NCBI RefSeq assembly: GCF_947250635.1
Contig: NZ_OX366335.1
Coordinates: forward strand, 1 to 64,000
Length of the DNA: 64,000 nt
Direction: 5' to 3'
Source of the DNA: Wolbachia endosymbiont (group B) of Parapoynx stratiotata
Lineage (GTDB): Bacteria > Pseudomonadota > Alphaproteobacteria > Rickettsiales > Anaplasmataceae
Shown: positions 16,718 to 24,793 of the stretch, piece after piece
Layout: the number at the start of each line of letters is the position of its first letter
Position numbering within the stretch: position 1 is the first letter of the stretch
Position numbers and translations under genes: made by a program
The notes under the pieces: generated by a model
What the model saw: the letters and a program-made list of their open reading frames with translations, nothing else
Told to the model about the DNA's origin: nothing
Databases searched by the model: none

Positions 16718-17898
16718 TAGAAAGAAGTCATTTCGTATGAGGTATCAAAAATTCTTCTGTGCTCGTGTATGGCAAATCTATCTGTCATACCTGAGATATA
16801 ATCACATATTATTACTGAACGCTGAGATTCACAAGCAAGTTTGTTCCACTCTGTGGGTAATAACCTTGGGTTTTCATAAAAACATTGAAAAAGCTCCTGT
16901 ACTATACGTTTTGCTTTGTTCATTGTTCTGGCCAGTTTATAACTTCTGTATATTTTTTCCATGTTGAATTTTTTCATCTCTTTTGTGGCATTTGCAACTT
17001 CTGGTGAAAATGTGACTAGCATATTATTCAAGCTCCTTACATCTTCTACACTTTTTATTTTGTGATCTTCAATATTTCTTTCGGTCTGAAAAACGACATC
17101 ATTTATCATAATTCCTATAGTTCTACTCAGTGATTCATGTATGAGTTTGCTTTGAGCCAATTCTGAATATTCGCTTTTTACTTCTTTGAACATTTTGCCA
17201 ATTAAAGGAACATCAAGCAAATCTGCGATGGTTACTAAATTTGCCCTGAGTGCATCATCAAGATCATGCACACTGTAAGCGATGTCATCAGCAATCGAAG
17301 CAACTTGTGCTTCAATGCTTGAAAATTCTTCAAGCTTTAGATCATATTTTTCATTGCATTCTAATAACAGCTGATTATTTGTTTGAGATACCGCATTTTG
17401 ACCGAGTAAAGGACCGTTATGTTTTGCAACCCCTTCAATCACCTCCCAACTTAGATTCATACCATCAAAATCAGCATGTTTTTGTTCAAGATAAGTTAAA
17501 ATCCTTATAGCTTGAACATTATGATCAAACTCATACTTCTCCTTATCAACTTGAACTAGAGCATTCTCACCTGTGTGACCAAATGGAGGATGACCAAGGT
17601 CATGTGCAAGCGCTATGCATTCGGTGATGTCCTCATCTAATCTGAGCCTGCGTGCGATGGATCTTGCAATTTGTGCAACTTCAAGGCTATGAGTTAGCCG
17701 AGTACGATAGTAATCATGCTCATAATTGATAAAAACTTGTGTTTTGTATCCTAGTTTCCTAAACGCATTAGAGTGAATAATGCGGTCCCTATCACGCTGA
17801 AAACAGCTGCGATTTTTGTCTTCTGGCTCTTTGAACTTTCTTCCTTTTGTTTTATTTGGAAAGCACGCGTAACTTAATAGAAAATTATTGTTTGACAT
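16717..17898 (-). CDS. dgt: dGTPase-like HD-domain triphosphohydrolase
   Basis: Hydrolyses deoxynucleoside triphosphates to the nucleoside and triphosphate; in alphaproteobacteria this subfamily acts on dNTP pools generally. It has 393 residues. The metal-binding HD motifs are intact: RLTHSLEVAQIARSIARRL near residue 67, ALAHDLGHPPFGHTGE near 98, and a later ASIADDIAYSVHDLDD near 207. Stop and start overlap with ribD by one base (TAATG). Its start codon lies within the promoter of the divergent iscA-type gene, so the two directions may compete for polymerase. Confidence 0.93.
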   Translation of the reverse strand: MSNNNFLLSYACFPNKTKGRKFKEPEDKNRSCFQRDRDRIIHSNAFRKLGYKTQVFINYEHDYYRTRLTHSLEVAQIARSIARRLRLDEDITECIALAHDLGHPPFGHTGENALVQVDKEKYEFDHNVQAIRILTYLEQKHADFDGMNLSWEVIEGVAKHNGPLLGQNAVSQTNNQLLLECNEKYDLKLEEFSSIEAQVASIADDIAYSVHDLDDALRANLVTIADLLDVPLIGKMFKEVKSEYSELAQSKLIHESLSRTIGIMINDVVFQTERNIEDHKIKSVEDVRSLNNMLVTFSPEVANATKEMKKFNMEKIYRSYKLARTMNKAKRIVQELFQCFYENPRLLPTEWNKLACESQRSVIICDYISGMTDRFAIHEHRRIFDTSYEMTSF

Positions 17899-17917
17899 GT
17901 AAAATTTCTACTATAAT
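17888..17917 (+). promoter_or_regulatory. Probable promoter of the A-type carrier gene
   Basis: TATAAT at 17912-17917 with TTGTTT at 17888-17893, an 18-base spacer. The transcript would start about 22 bases before the ATG at 17946. The -35 box overlaps the first codons of dgt on the other strand. Confidence 0.5.
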
Positions 17918-17945
17918 AGGTTATCAATAATGAACGGTGGTTGTT

Positions 17946-18392
17946 ATGTCAACAGATTACAATATTAGCTTAACTGACAATGCATTAAGGAAAATCCACT
18001 CCCTTGTAGAACAGGAAGGAGATGAGAGTTCTATTTTGCGGGTTGCAGTTTCAGGTGGTGGATGCTCTGGCTTCAAGTATAATTTTCTTATGGATCAAAT
18101 AAATAAGAAGATGTCTTTGGATGACGATTTTGACGATGATGAAGACGACGATTTTGACGATGACGAAGATAGCGAGGATTATAGAAGCCACTCCAGTTTT
18201 AGTGAAAAAGGTAAAGATATAGTAATTAATGATGAGAATGGAAACCCTGTATTAATGGTTGATAATTGTTCAGCGAAATTTTTAAATAACTCAACTATAG
18301 ATTATACTGAAGATCTAAGTGGTTCTGGTTTTCAAATCAAGAATGCTCTCGCTAAGTCTCGATGTGGGTGTGGTAACAGTTTCTCGGTCTAA
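17946..18392 (+). CDS. A-type iron-sulfur carrier (IscA/ErpA family) with acidic insert
   Basis: Fe-S cluster carrier that passes clusters to apo-enzymes. ATG at 17946 is preferred over an in-frame GTG at 17937 because GGTGG lies five bases before it. The three cluster cysteines are Cys40 (SGGGCSGFKY), Cys140 and Cys142 (RCGCGNSFSV). Between them lies an unusual insert, residues about 57-95, with the duplicated block DDDFDDDE and a Ser-rich stretch; the family is normally about 110 residues and this is 148. The insert replaces a surface loop between the second and third strands and need not disturb the fold. The cysteine desulfurase at 20173 may feed the same pathway. Confidence 0.9.
   Translation: MSTDYNISLTDNALRKIHSLVEQEGDESSILRVAVSGGGCSGFKYNFLMDQINKKMSLDDDFDDDEDDDFDDDEDSEDYRSHSSFSEKGKDIVINDENGNPVLMVDNCSAKFLNNSTIDYTEDLSGSGFQIKNALAKSRCGCGNSFSV
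18120..18167 (+). repeat. 24-base tandem duplication in the A-type carrier gene
   Basis: Two adjacent 24-base units (18120-18143 and 18144-18167) differ at two positions and each encode DDDFDDDE. In-frame duplication by slippage or unequal exchange. Confidence 0.85.
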
Positions 18393-18418
18393 TTCTCCCT
18401 CCTGGATCTTTTTATAAT

Positions 18419-19093
18419 ATGGGTGGTGGTGTAACACTAGAGCTAGCTTCTGTAAGTAAGAGCTTCAAAAAAAGTCCTGCTATTGTAGAAGATATCAATC
18501 TGAGTCTTATAAGAGGGCAAGTAGTTGCATTGATCGGCAGTTCAGGATCAGGAAAAACAACTATATTGCAAATTGCAGGCCTATTGGATAAGCCAACTTT
18601 AGGTGTAGTGACAATAGATGGAGTAAATTGTACGCAAGCCAGCAATAAATATAAAACTCATGTAAGAAGAAATTTTCTTAGCTTTGTTTATCAATTTCAC
18701 TATTTATTACAAGAGTTATCAGTGTTGGAAAACGTTATGCTTCCTCAGCTTATTGCAAGAAGAAGCAAAGCTGAAGCAAAAAAAAAATCGCAAGCAATAT
18801 TAGAAAAATTTGGTCTGGAAAATAAAGCAAGTAGTATGGTATCTGAAATTTCTGGTGGAGAAAGGCAGAGGGTTGCAATTGCAAGAAGCATTGTAAACTC
18901 TCCAAAGCTTTTACTTGCAGATGAGCCAACGGGAAATTTAGACCCAACAAATTCTTTGAATGTATTTTTGCTGTTACATTCATATGTAAAGGAAAATAAC
19001 AGCTCTATGCTTATAGTAACACACAACTATATCCTTGCAGAAAAAGCAGATCACATTTTTCAGTTAAAAAACCGATCATTAGTAAAGCTGTAA
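18419..19093 (+). CDS. lolD: Lipoprotein-releasing ABC transporter ATP-binding protein
   Basis: ATPase of the LolCDE complex that releases outer-membrane lipoproteins from the inner membrane. It has 224 residues. Walker A GSSGSGKTT near residue 40, the signature SGGERQRVAIARS near 142 and Walker B LLLADEPTGNLDP near 163 are all present; the Q-loop region YQFHYLLQELSVLENV is typical of LolD/MacB-type proteins. It begins 26 bases after the A-type carrier stop on the same strand. The membrane partner is not in the window. MacB-like assignment is the alternative, but the size and lack of a fused permease favour LolD. Confidence 0.9.
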   Translation: MGGGVTLELASVSKSFKKSPAIVEDINLSLIRGQVVALIGSSGSGKTTILQIAGLLDKPTLGVVTIDGVNCTQASNKYKTHVRRNFLSFVYQFHYLLQELSVLENVMLPQLIARRSKAEAKKKSQAILEKFGLENKASSMVSEISGGERQRVAIARSIVNSPKLLLADEPTGNLDPTNSLNVFLLLHSYVKENNSSMLIVTHNYILAEKADHIFQLKNRSLVKL

Positions 19094-19122
19094 ATGGAAG
19101 AAACAGTACAATACAAAGCTAC

Positions 19123-19347
19123 CTATAACTTGTACTTATTTAACCAATGGTCATTAACAGAGTGTAATTCGCATGAAATGCTTTCATTATTTTTTATACA
19201 CGGACTCTTTAACTTACGCTGTTTACTTAGAAAGCATCCTGACAGCATAAACATTGCTAAAACGAGAAATAATAATTGCCTAAACATAACAAGACTTTTT
19301 TTATTTATATTAATACGTTCATTTCTCTCATTTGTAAAGTTAGGCAT
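19123..19347 (-). CDS. Small predicted lipoprotein
   Basis: A 74-residue frame with a hydrophobic segment ending in the lipobox LSGC (Cys38), which would leave a mature peptide of 37 residues anchored to a membrane. The start at 19347 overlaps the end of the upstream hydrolase gene by 8 bases and has a GGG-containing ribosome site nine bases away, so the two are probably translated together. An internal Met at residue 21 is a possible later start with a more typical signal length. A plus-strand frame over the same bases (19094-19405) is less credible. Function unknown. Confidence 0.6.
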   Translation of the reverse strand: MPNFTNERNERININKKSLVMFRQLLFLVLAMFMLSGCFLSKQRKLKSPCIKNNESISCELHSVNDHWLNKYKL

Positions 19348-20038
19348 ATTCTTTTACCCTTATCTCTTTTTTAACTTTTTTGGAGGAAGTGACTGCACTG
19401 TTTAAGCGTAGTTTTATATAATTATCTATAATTTGAGCTACTTCCTCTTCTTTATCCCTTAAAAAGTGGTTAGTATCGTCTACTATATGGTATTCCATAT
19501 GGTTATTTTTTACCGAATTTATTAACCTTTGTGCTAATTCTGTTACATCGCTTTCTTCTGAAATTGTATCATTATTACTTTGTATTATAAGTCCAGGAAC
19601 TGGGCAAGGAGAGAGAAAAGAGAAATCGTACTTAGTTGCTGGAAGAGAAAGGGCAACAAAACTTACTATCTCTGGACGGCGCATTGTCAATTGCATAGCT
19701 ACCCATGCTCCAAAAGAAAAACCAACTATCCAAATTGGAACATTGTTAGAGTTATGCTCCTGAAGCCAATCAATAGCTACTGCAGCATCAGTTAATTCTC
19801 CTATACCCTTATCAAAAGTTCCGGTAGATTTTCCGACACCACGAAAATTAATTGTCAATGCAGAAAAGTTATTATCGATAAAAGATTCATATATAGTATG
19901 TATAATCTTACTATCCATACTACCACCATATTGAGGGTGATGATGTAAAATTAGCACAACTGGTGCATTGGTATCTTTGCTTTGATGGTATCTACCTTCT
20001 ATCTTTTTTGTTGAATTATTTAAAAAGACTTCTACCAT
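19340..20038 (-). CDS. Alpha/beta hydrolase
   Basis: Cytoplasmic hydrolase of 232 residues in the COG2945-like group. The nucleophile elbow is GFSFGA near residue 105, the oxyanion-region sequence is LILHHHPQYGGSMDSK near residue 30, NFRGVGKSTG is the strand-4 motif, and DDTNHFL near 200 gives the catalytic His. The last 20 residues are basic. A clear AGGAG ribosome site precedes the ATG, and a small hairpin with a T-run lies in the leader. Substrate unknown. It is followed by the small lipoprotein gene in an overlapping arrangement. Confidence 0.85.
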   Translation of the reverse strand: MVEVFLNNSTKKIEGRYHQSKDTNAPVVLILHHHPQYGGSMDSKIIHTIYESFIDNNFSALTINFRGVGKSTGTFDKGIGELTDAAVAIDWLQEHNSNNVPIWIVGFSFGAWVAMQLTMRRPEIVSFVALSLPATKYDFSFLSPCPVPGLIIQSNNDTISEESDVTELAQRLINSVKNNHMEYHIVDDTNHFLRDKEEEVAQIIDNYIKLRLNSAVTSSKKVKKEIRVKEYA

Positions 20039-20050
20039 GATAACTCCTAA

Positions 20051-20071
20051 TAAAAACCTGTTTTGACAGGT
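20051..20071 (-). promoter_or_regulatory. Small hairpin with T-run in the hydrolase leader
   Basis: On the minus strand ACCTGT pairs with ACAGGT around four bases and is followed by five T residues, immediately before the AGGAG ribosome site of the hydrolase. It looks like a weak terminator or attenuator. No further support. Confidence 0.3.
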
Positions 20072-20172
20072 GTTGATAATGTAAATTGTTTATTAATTAT
20101 GTATTAATTTCCCTGTTTTTGCAATAAATTTTTATCGTGTTAAAGTTAACATACATAATTGGTTGATGGTAA

Positions 20173-21360
20173 GTGACAAATAAGCCTGTGAGTTTATTCT
20201 CTCTGGAAGACAGTAGTTGCGTGTATGCTGATTATAATGCAACTGCTCCAGTGAGTAAAAATGTAAAAAAAAGTATACTTGAGATTTTGTCGAAACAAAC
20301 ACTAAATCCATCATCGCTGCATAAAAGAGGACAAGAAGCGAGGAAGATTCTTAAAGAGGTAAGAGACAACGTACGTGATGCTCTTAGCATTCCAGATGAT
20401 AAAGAAATAGTTTTTACGTCTGGTGCAACTGAAGCAAACAACCTCGTCATGAGAGGAATGAAAGGCTATCTGCATGTAATTTCAGCTATAGAGCATCCTT
20501 CAATTCTTAATTCTGCATGTAATCCACATATAATACCCGTTAATCAAGAGGGTATTATTGACTTTTTAGAGCTAGAGAAAATTCTAAGCGAACTTGAAGG
20601 GAATAAAGTAATAATTTCAGTGATGATGGCTAATAACGAAACTGGAGTTATCCAGCCTGTTAAGGAAATAGCTAAAATGGCACATAAATTCGGGGCAATC
20701 TGTCACACTGACGCTGCTCAAAGTGTTGGGAAAATCAAAGTAAATATGGAAGATTTAGGAGTGGATTTACTTACTTTATCTGCTCACAAATTTGGTGGTA
20801 TAGCAGGTAGTGGAGTTTTAATATTTGACAAAAAGCTTGTAATAGAACCTACTATAATAGGTGGTGGGCAAGAAAAAGGATTGCGTGGTGGTACAGAAAA
20901 CATTATTGCAATAGTAGGTCTTTCTGCTGCATTGCAAAACATTCCAGATCTTCTATCAAAGATGGATGAAGTAGAGAAGCTGCGTGATCAATTGGAGTAT
21001 GGGTTATTAAGTCTTGTCAGTGATATCAAGATCTTTGGCAGAAATTCTAAAAGATTGCCAAATACAAGTTTCATTTATATGCCGAGAGTGAAGAATGATC
21101 TGCAGCTCATGTGCTTTGACTTAAATAATATTGCAGTCAGCAATGGTTCTGCATGTTCTTCTGGAAAAGTTGGGCCTTCTCATGTTTTGCTTGCAATGGG
21201 AGCAACAAAAGAGCAAGCAGAATGTTCAATTAGAATCAGTATAGGTCCGGAGGTTAAACCGCGAGACATAGAAAAAATAGTGGATTGTTGGTATAGTATC
21301 TATAAGAAGAATGCTTTAGTAAATGCAAAAACTACTTTCACCATTCCCCTTAAATCATGA
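20173..21360 (+). CDS. Cysteine desulfurase, NifS/IscS family
   Basis: PLP enzyme that takes sulfur from cysteine for Fe-S clusters and tRNA thiolation. It has 395 residues and starts at GTG. The PLP lysine is in SAHKFGGIAGSG near residue 205, the N-terminal YADYNATAPV and FTSGATEANN near 80 are typical, and the catalytic cysteine loop NGSACSSGKVGPSH is near 325. The sequence YNATAPV rather than the usual IscS form, and location outside an isc operon, suggest a second desulfurase paralogue. It is followed by a perfect inverted repeat that includes its stop codon. Confidence 0.92.
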   Translation: MTNKPVSLFSLEDSSCVYADYNATAPVSKNVKKSILEILSKQTLNPSSLHKRGQEARKILKEVRDNVRDALSIPDDKEIVFTSGATEANNLVMRGMKGYLHVISAIEHPSILNSACNPHIIPVNQEGIIDFLELEKILSELEGNKVIISVMMANNETGVIQPVKEIAKMAHKFGAICHTDAAQSVGKIKVNMEDLGVDLLTLSAHKFGGIAGSGVLIFDKKLVIEPTIIGGGQEKGLRGGTENIIAIVGLSAALQNIPDLLSKMDEVEKLRDQLEYGLLSLVSDIKIFGRNSKRLPNTSFIYMPRVKNDLQLMCFDLNNIAVSNGSACSSGKVGPSHVLLAMGATKEQAECSIRISIGPEVKPRDIEKIVDCWYSIYKKNALVNAKTTFTIPLKS

Positions 21361-21379
21361 TAGAGGGAATGGTGAAAGT
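21334..21379 (+). terminator. 15-base perfect inverted repeat around the desulfurase stop codon
   Basis: The arms are 21334-21348 and 21365-21379, perfectly complementary, and the TGA stop lies in the 16-base loop. The bases after it are mixed (AATTTCTATT), not a pure T-run, so efficiency as an intrinsic terminator is uncertain; it may protect the 3' end. Confidence 0.6.
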
Positions 21380-21502
21380 AATTTCTATTGCCAGAGGTTG
21401 TTATAATAGTTAAATGCTGCTGAAAACCGATTTGCTTATAGTTATGGAAGAAATTCTCTAATTGCATACCACACCATTCAATTGTAGTATGTCATTTTAT
21501 AC

Positions 21503-21531
21503 TTGATAAAAACGCTGTATTGTATTATAAT
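21503..21531 (+). promoter_or_regulatory. Promoter of the BI-1 family gene
   Basis: TTGATA (21503-21508), 17-base spacer and TATAAT (21526-21531). Transcription would start about 24 bases before the ATG at 21562, which also argues against the longer frame beginning at 21520. Confidence 0.6.
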
Positions 21532-21561
21532 ATATCATCAAGAGATAATAAGGAGTTACAT

Positions 21562-22284
21562 ATGTCTTATATGAAAAACGAACAGGATATTCGCTCTCAG
21601 GGCGTTTATTATAGTGCTGGACTCAGGAGTTACCTAACTAAAGTATACAATTATATGGCTTTAGCTTTAGGTGTTACAGGGCTTGTTGCGTTTTTAACAG
21701 TGTTTTCTGGTCTTTTCCAGGTGATTTATTCCAATCCTGTTCTATCGCTTGTGGTAATGCTATCTCCAGTTGCATTGGTGTTTTATATGTCTTTTAGGCT
21801 TCAACACCTAAGTGCTCAGTCAACACTTACTGTATTTTTTCTATTCTCAGTTTTAATGGGAATTTCTTTATCTCATATTTTTATAATTTATACTGCAGAA
21901 AATATAGCGAGAGCATTTTTCATTACATCGATCATGTTTGGTTCTATGGCTTTATATGGTAATACTACAAAAAAAGATCTTACCAGCATGGGTTCTTTTT
22001 TGATTATGGGAATCTGGGGGTTAATCATTGCATCTATAGTTAATCTGTTTCTTGGAAGCAGTCCTCTCTATTTTGCAATATCGTTTGTATCAGTGATAGT
22101 GTTTACTTTAATGACCGCATACGATGCTCAGAGAATCAAAGATGTTTATTATAGATATAATGATGGCTCAGAAGTTGCAACTACTAAGCTGGCAATACTT
22201 GGTGCAACTAATCTTTACTTTGACTTCATCAATATATTCCTCAATTTACTCAGGTTACTTAACTTGTTCAACAATAAGGATTAG
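21562..22284 (+). CDS. Bax inhibitor-1 / YccA family membrane protein
   Basis: Inner-membrane protein of 240 residues with about seven helices. The start at 21562 is chosen because AAGGAG lies six bases upstream and a promoter ends just before it. The UPF0005/BI-1 signature is visible near the C terminus: FTLMTAYDAQRIKDVYYRY followed by LGATNLYFDFINIFLNLLRLL. Bacterial relatives include YccA, an FtsH modulator, and BsYetJ, a pH-dependent calcium leak channel. It abuts ctaG directly (stop TAG then ATG with no gap), so the two are translationally coupled. Confidence 0.92.
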   Translation: MSYMKNEQDIRSQGVYYSAGLRSYLTKVYNYMALALGVTGLVAFLTVFSGLFQVIYSNPVLSLVVMLSPVALVFYMSFRLQHLSAQSTLTVFFLFSVLMGISLSHIFIIYTAENIARAFFITSIMFGSMALYGNTTKKDLTSMGSFLIMGIWGLIIASIVNLFLGSSPLYFAISFVSVIVFTLMTAYDAQRIKDVYYRYNDGSEVATTKLAILGATNLYFDFINIFLNLLRLLNLFNNKD

Positions 22285-22821
22285 ATGATTTCCTTTTTAA
22301 GGGGAAACAATAAAAGTTCTATAGTTTTCCTCCTAATATCTTTAGTGGTATTGATGCTGTGTCTTGCATATGCTTCAGTACCGTTGTATAGCATCTTTTG
22401 TAAAGCTACTGGATATGGTGGCACAACGAGAAAAGTAACTAATGCAACAATAAATGCAACTGACCAAAAAATCAGGGTTCACCTTAATGCTGATATAATA
22501 TCAGGTCTGCCTTGGGAATTTAAATCAGAAACTAACTACATCGATACAAATATAGGGCAACAAAGTTTAGTATTTTATTATGCAAAAAATTTATCTGATC
22601 AGCCTTCTTTTGGAATGGCAGTGTATAATGTCACACCTTTTAAAGCAGGTAAATATTTCAATAAAGTTGCATGCTTTTGTTTTGAAGAGCAAATGTTGCT
22701 ACCAAAACAAAAAGCAGCTATGCCTGTATCCTTTTACGTAGACCCTGAAATAATGCGTGACAATAGTACAAAAGATTTAAGTGAAATAACACTATCATAT
22801 ACGTTTTTTAAGCTTAAATAA
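22285..22821 (+). CDS. ctaG: Cytochrome c oxidase assembly copper chaperone CtaG/Cox11
   Basis: Delivers copper to the CuB site of cytochrome c oxidase. It has 178 residues: one N-terminal membrane helix (about 11-30, FLLISLVVLMLCLAYASVPLY) and a periplasmic domain that ends with the copper-binding motif CFCFEEQ near residue 130, both Cox11 hallmarks. YSIFCKATGYGGTT just after the helix is the other conserved segment and supplies the third cysteine. It starts immediately after the BI-1 family stop codon. Confidence 0.96.
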   Translation: MISFLRGNNKSSIVFLLISLVVLMLCLAYASVPLYSIFCKATGYGGTTRKVTNATINATDQKIRVHLNADIISGLPWEFKSETNYIDTNIGQQSLVFYYAKNLSDQPSFGMAVYNVTPFKAGKYFNKVACFCFEEQMLLPKQKAAMPVSFYVDPEIMRDNSTKDLSEITLSYTFFKLK

Positions 22822-22867
22822 CAAACCTTTGACTATTGTTGATTTAAATAATAGTTATGCAACAGAT

Positions 22868-23632
22868 CTATTTAATTGGGCAGAAGCACTTATTTGTTTT
22901 TTGCACACTAAGTACTTGTATTGCGGTTTTTGGTATTGCGAATTCCCATTCTTCACTATTTGCTTTACAGGCATTCCAGTACTCAGTTAACTCTTTATTA
23001 CTTTTTACAGAGACTGGCATTTCTATGTTGGGATTTTTTTCTAATGTATGCTCAATTAGAATTTTACAGCAATCCTTGGATTTCGTTGACTTATCTCTAC
23101 CATATAATTTAGCAACATAGTCTAAAGCGGTATTTCCACCATAGTTTTCATTTGGGTTATCATTTACTCCCGCTTTTATGAGAGCTTTTAATATATCTGG
23201 AGAACGAGCCAAAACGCAGGCATGTAAATATCCTTTTTCATTTTGCACATTAGCTCCTGCTTTTATTAAAACTTGCGCTAAATTTGTTAAAGTGTATAAT
23301 TTATAATTAATGGCAATAGAAAAAAGACTATCTATTGGAAAGCCATCATAATCTTTCAAGTCAAATTGGTGATTAATATCAAATCCTTTTTTTTCCCAAG
23401 AAGTATATAAATATTTACAATAATCTCTTTTTTTATCTGATTTTTGTATTCTATATTCTAACCTTTCTTTTATTTTTTTTATTACATTTTTAACATCCAA
23501 ATCATTATCTTCATCCACTTTGCACAACACATTGAATAAAACACCATAAAGCCAAATTTCTCTGTTCATGATAATTTGTGCCTCAAAACTATTAACAATA
23601 CGCTTATGTAGTGTATAAACTCTAAATAACAT
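22868..23632 (-). CDS. Ankyrin-repeat protein
   Basis: 254 residues with about three ankyrin repeats in the C-terminal half: TLTNLAQVLIKAGANVQNEKGYLHACV, then SPDILKALIKAGVN and GNTALDYVAKL (each a recognisable helix-loop-helix unit), ending with KDCCKILIEHTL. The first 100 residues are highly charged and not recognised. Ankyrin proteins are numerous in Wolbachia and are candidates for host interaction, though many are unexpressed. A Met at residue 22 is an alternative start. It lies convergent with ctaG. No secretion signal is visible. Confidence 0.85.
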   Translation of the reverse strand: MLFRVYTLHKRIVNSFEAQIIMNREIWLYGVLFNVLCKVDEDNDLDVKNVIKKIKERLEYRIQKSDKKRDYCKYLYTSWEKKGFDINHQFDLKDYDGFPIDSLFSIAINYKLYTLTNLAQVLIKAGANVQNEKGYLHACVLARSPDILKALIKAGVNDNPNENYGGNTALDYVAKLYGRDKSTKSKDCCKILIEHTLEKNPNIEMPVSVKSNKELTEYWNACKANSEEWEFAIPKTAIQVLSVQKTNKCFCPIK

Positions 23633-23688
23633 TTTGCAAAATATTAATTGCTAGATAACATAATTAAAGTTTTTGTCTTACATTTATC

Positions 23689-24666
23689 ATGGTTAGAGCT
23701 ATACAAATTAAAAAAACTGGGGGGCCAGAAGTATTAGAATTTGTAGATAAGAATATAGGTGAGCCAAAAGGCGAGGAAGTCTTAATAAGTCATACAACTA
23801 TCGGCTTAAATCGTTATGATTTAGAACACAGAAAAGGTACACGCAAAATTAAAGATCTGCCATCAGTGCTTGGAGTGGAAGCAGTTGGGGTTATTGAAAA
23901 ACTTGGTAAAAAAATCAGTGATGGATTCAAAGTTGGAGACAGAGTTGGATATTGCACAGCTCCTCCAGGGGCATATTGTGAAAAGCGCATTGTACACCAG
24001 AAATATTTGATAAAAATTCCGAATGATATACCTGATGAAGTTGCTGCTGCAGTGCTGTTTAAAGGTATGGCAGCTCACTATTTAGTTAATCAATCTTATA
24101 AAATCAGGCCTGGTGCTTTTGTCCTGGTTCATGGAGCTAATGGTGGTTTAGGGCAAATAATATGCCAATGGGCAAAGGATAAAAAAGGTGTAGTGATAGG
24201 TTCTGTGAGCTCTGATGAAAAAATGAAGATAGCTTTACAAAGTGGCTGCACATACGCAATCAACTATAACGATAAAGACTTCGTTTCTAAAATTATGGAG
24301 ATTACAAAAAATAGAGGAGTAGGTGCAGTGTATGACCCTATAGGTTACGCTACAAGCAAGCTCTCTTTTGAATCTTTAGGTAAGTTTGGCATATATGTTT
24401 CCTATGGGCAGATATCAGGTAATGCTCCTCTTAGTTTTTCTTTACTTAGTTCACGTTCGTTATTTGCAACTGGAACTTCGATATATCACTATAAGTATGA
24501 TAGATTCACATTAGTGCTTACTGCAATGGAAATTTTTGAAATGATAAGAAAAAAACTTTTAATTGTACGAATTAATAAAAAATATAAATTTGATGAAATA
24601 ATAGAGGCTCATCGTGACATAGAAAATAGAAAAGTAAGTGGGCTGAATATTATCAAAGTTTCTTAA
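23689..24666 (+). CDS. qor: NADPH:quinone oxidoreductase, zinc-independent MDR family
   Basis: 325-residue medium-chain dehydrogenase/reductase of the quinone oxidoreductase type, which reduces quinones with NADPH. N-terminal IQIKKTGGPEVLEF is the family opening; the nucleotide-binding motif is VHGANGGLGQIICQWAK near residue 148, and GVGAVYDPIGYAT is typical of Qor. No zinc-binding cysteines are seen, as expected. Divergent from the ankyrin gene with 56 bases between starts. Confidence 0.9.
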   Translation: MVRAIQIKKTGGPEVLEFVDKNIGEPKGEEVLISHTTIGLNRYDLEHRKGTRKIKDLPSVLGVEAVGVIEKLGKKISDGFKVGDRVGYCTAPPGAYCEKRIVHQKYLIKIPNDIPDEVAAAVLFKGMAAHYLVNQSYKIRPGAFVLVHGANGGLGQIICQWAKDKKGVVIGSVSSDEKMKIALQSGCTYAINYNDKDFVSKIMEITKNRGVGAVYDPIGYATSKLSFESLGKFGIYVSYGQISGNAPLSFSLLSSRSLFATGTSIYHYKYDRFTLVLTAMEIFEMIRKKLLIVRINKKYKFDEIIEAHRDIENRKVSGLNIIKVS

Positions 24667-24793
24667 ATAACTTAGTAACCTAAAATAATTATTCATTAAG
24701 TCATATCAACAAGAATTTCACATGGTTAGTTTTCTTATAACAAGTTAGTTTATTTGATGCAGGTGTAGAAGTTGATGATGTGTGTTCCTAGCT

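Noticed and set aside
19094..19405. Plus-strand 103-codon frame after lolD
   Set aside because: Overlaps the lipobox-containing minus-strand gene and the hydrolase end; the lipoprotein has a coupled start and a coherent signal.
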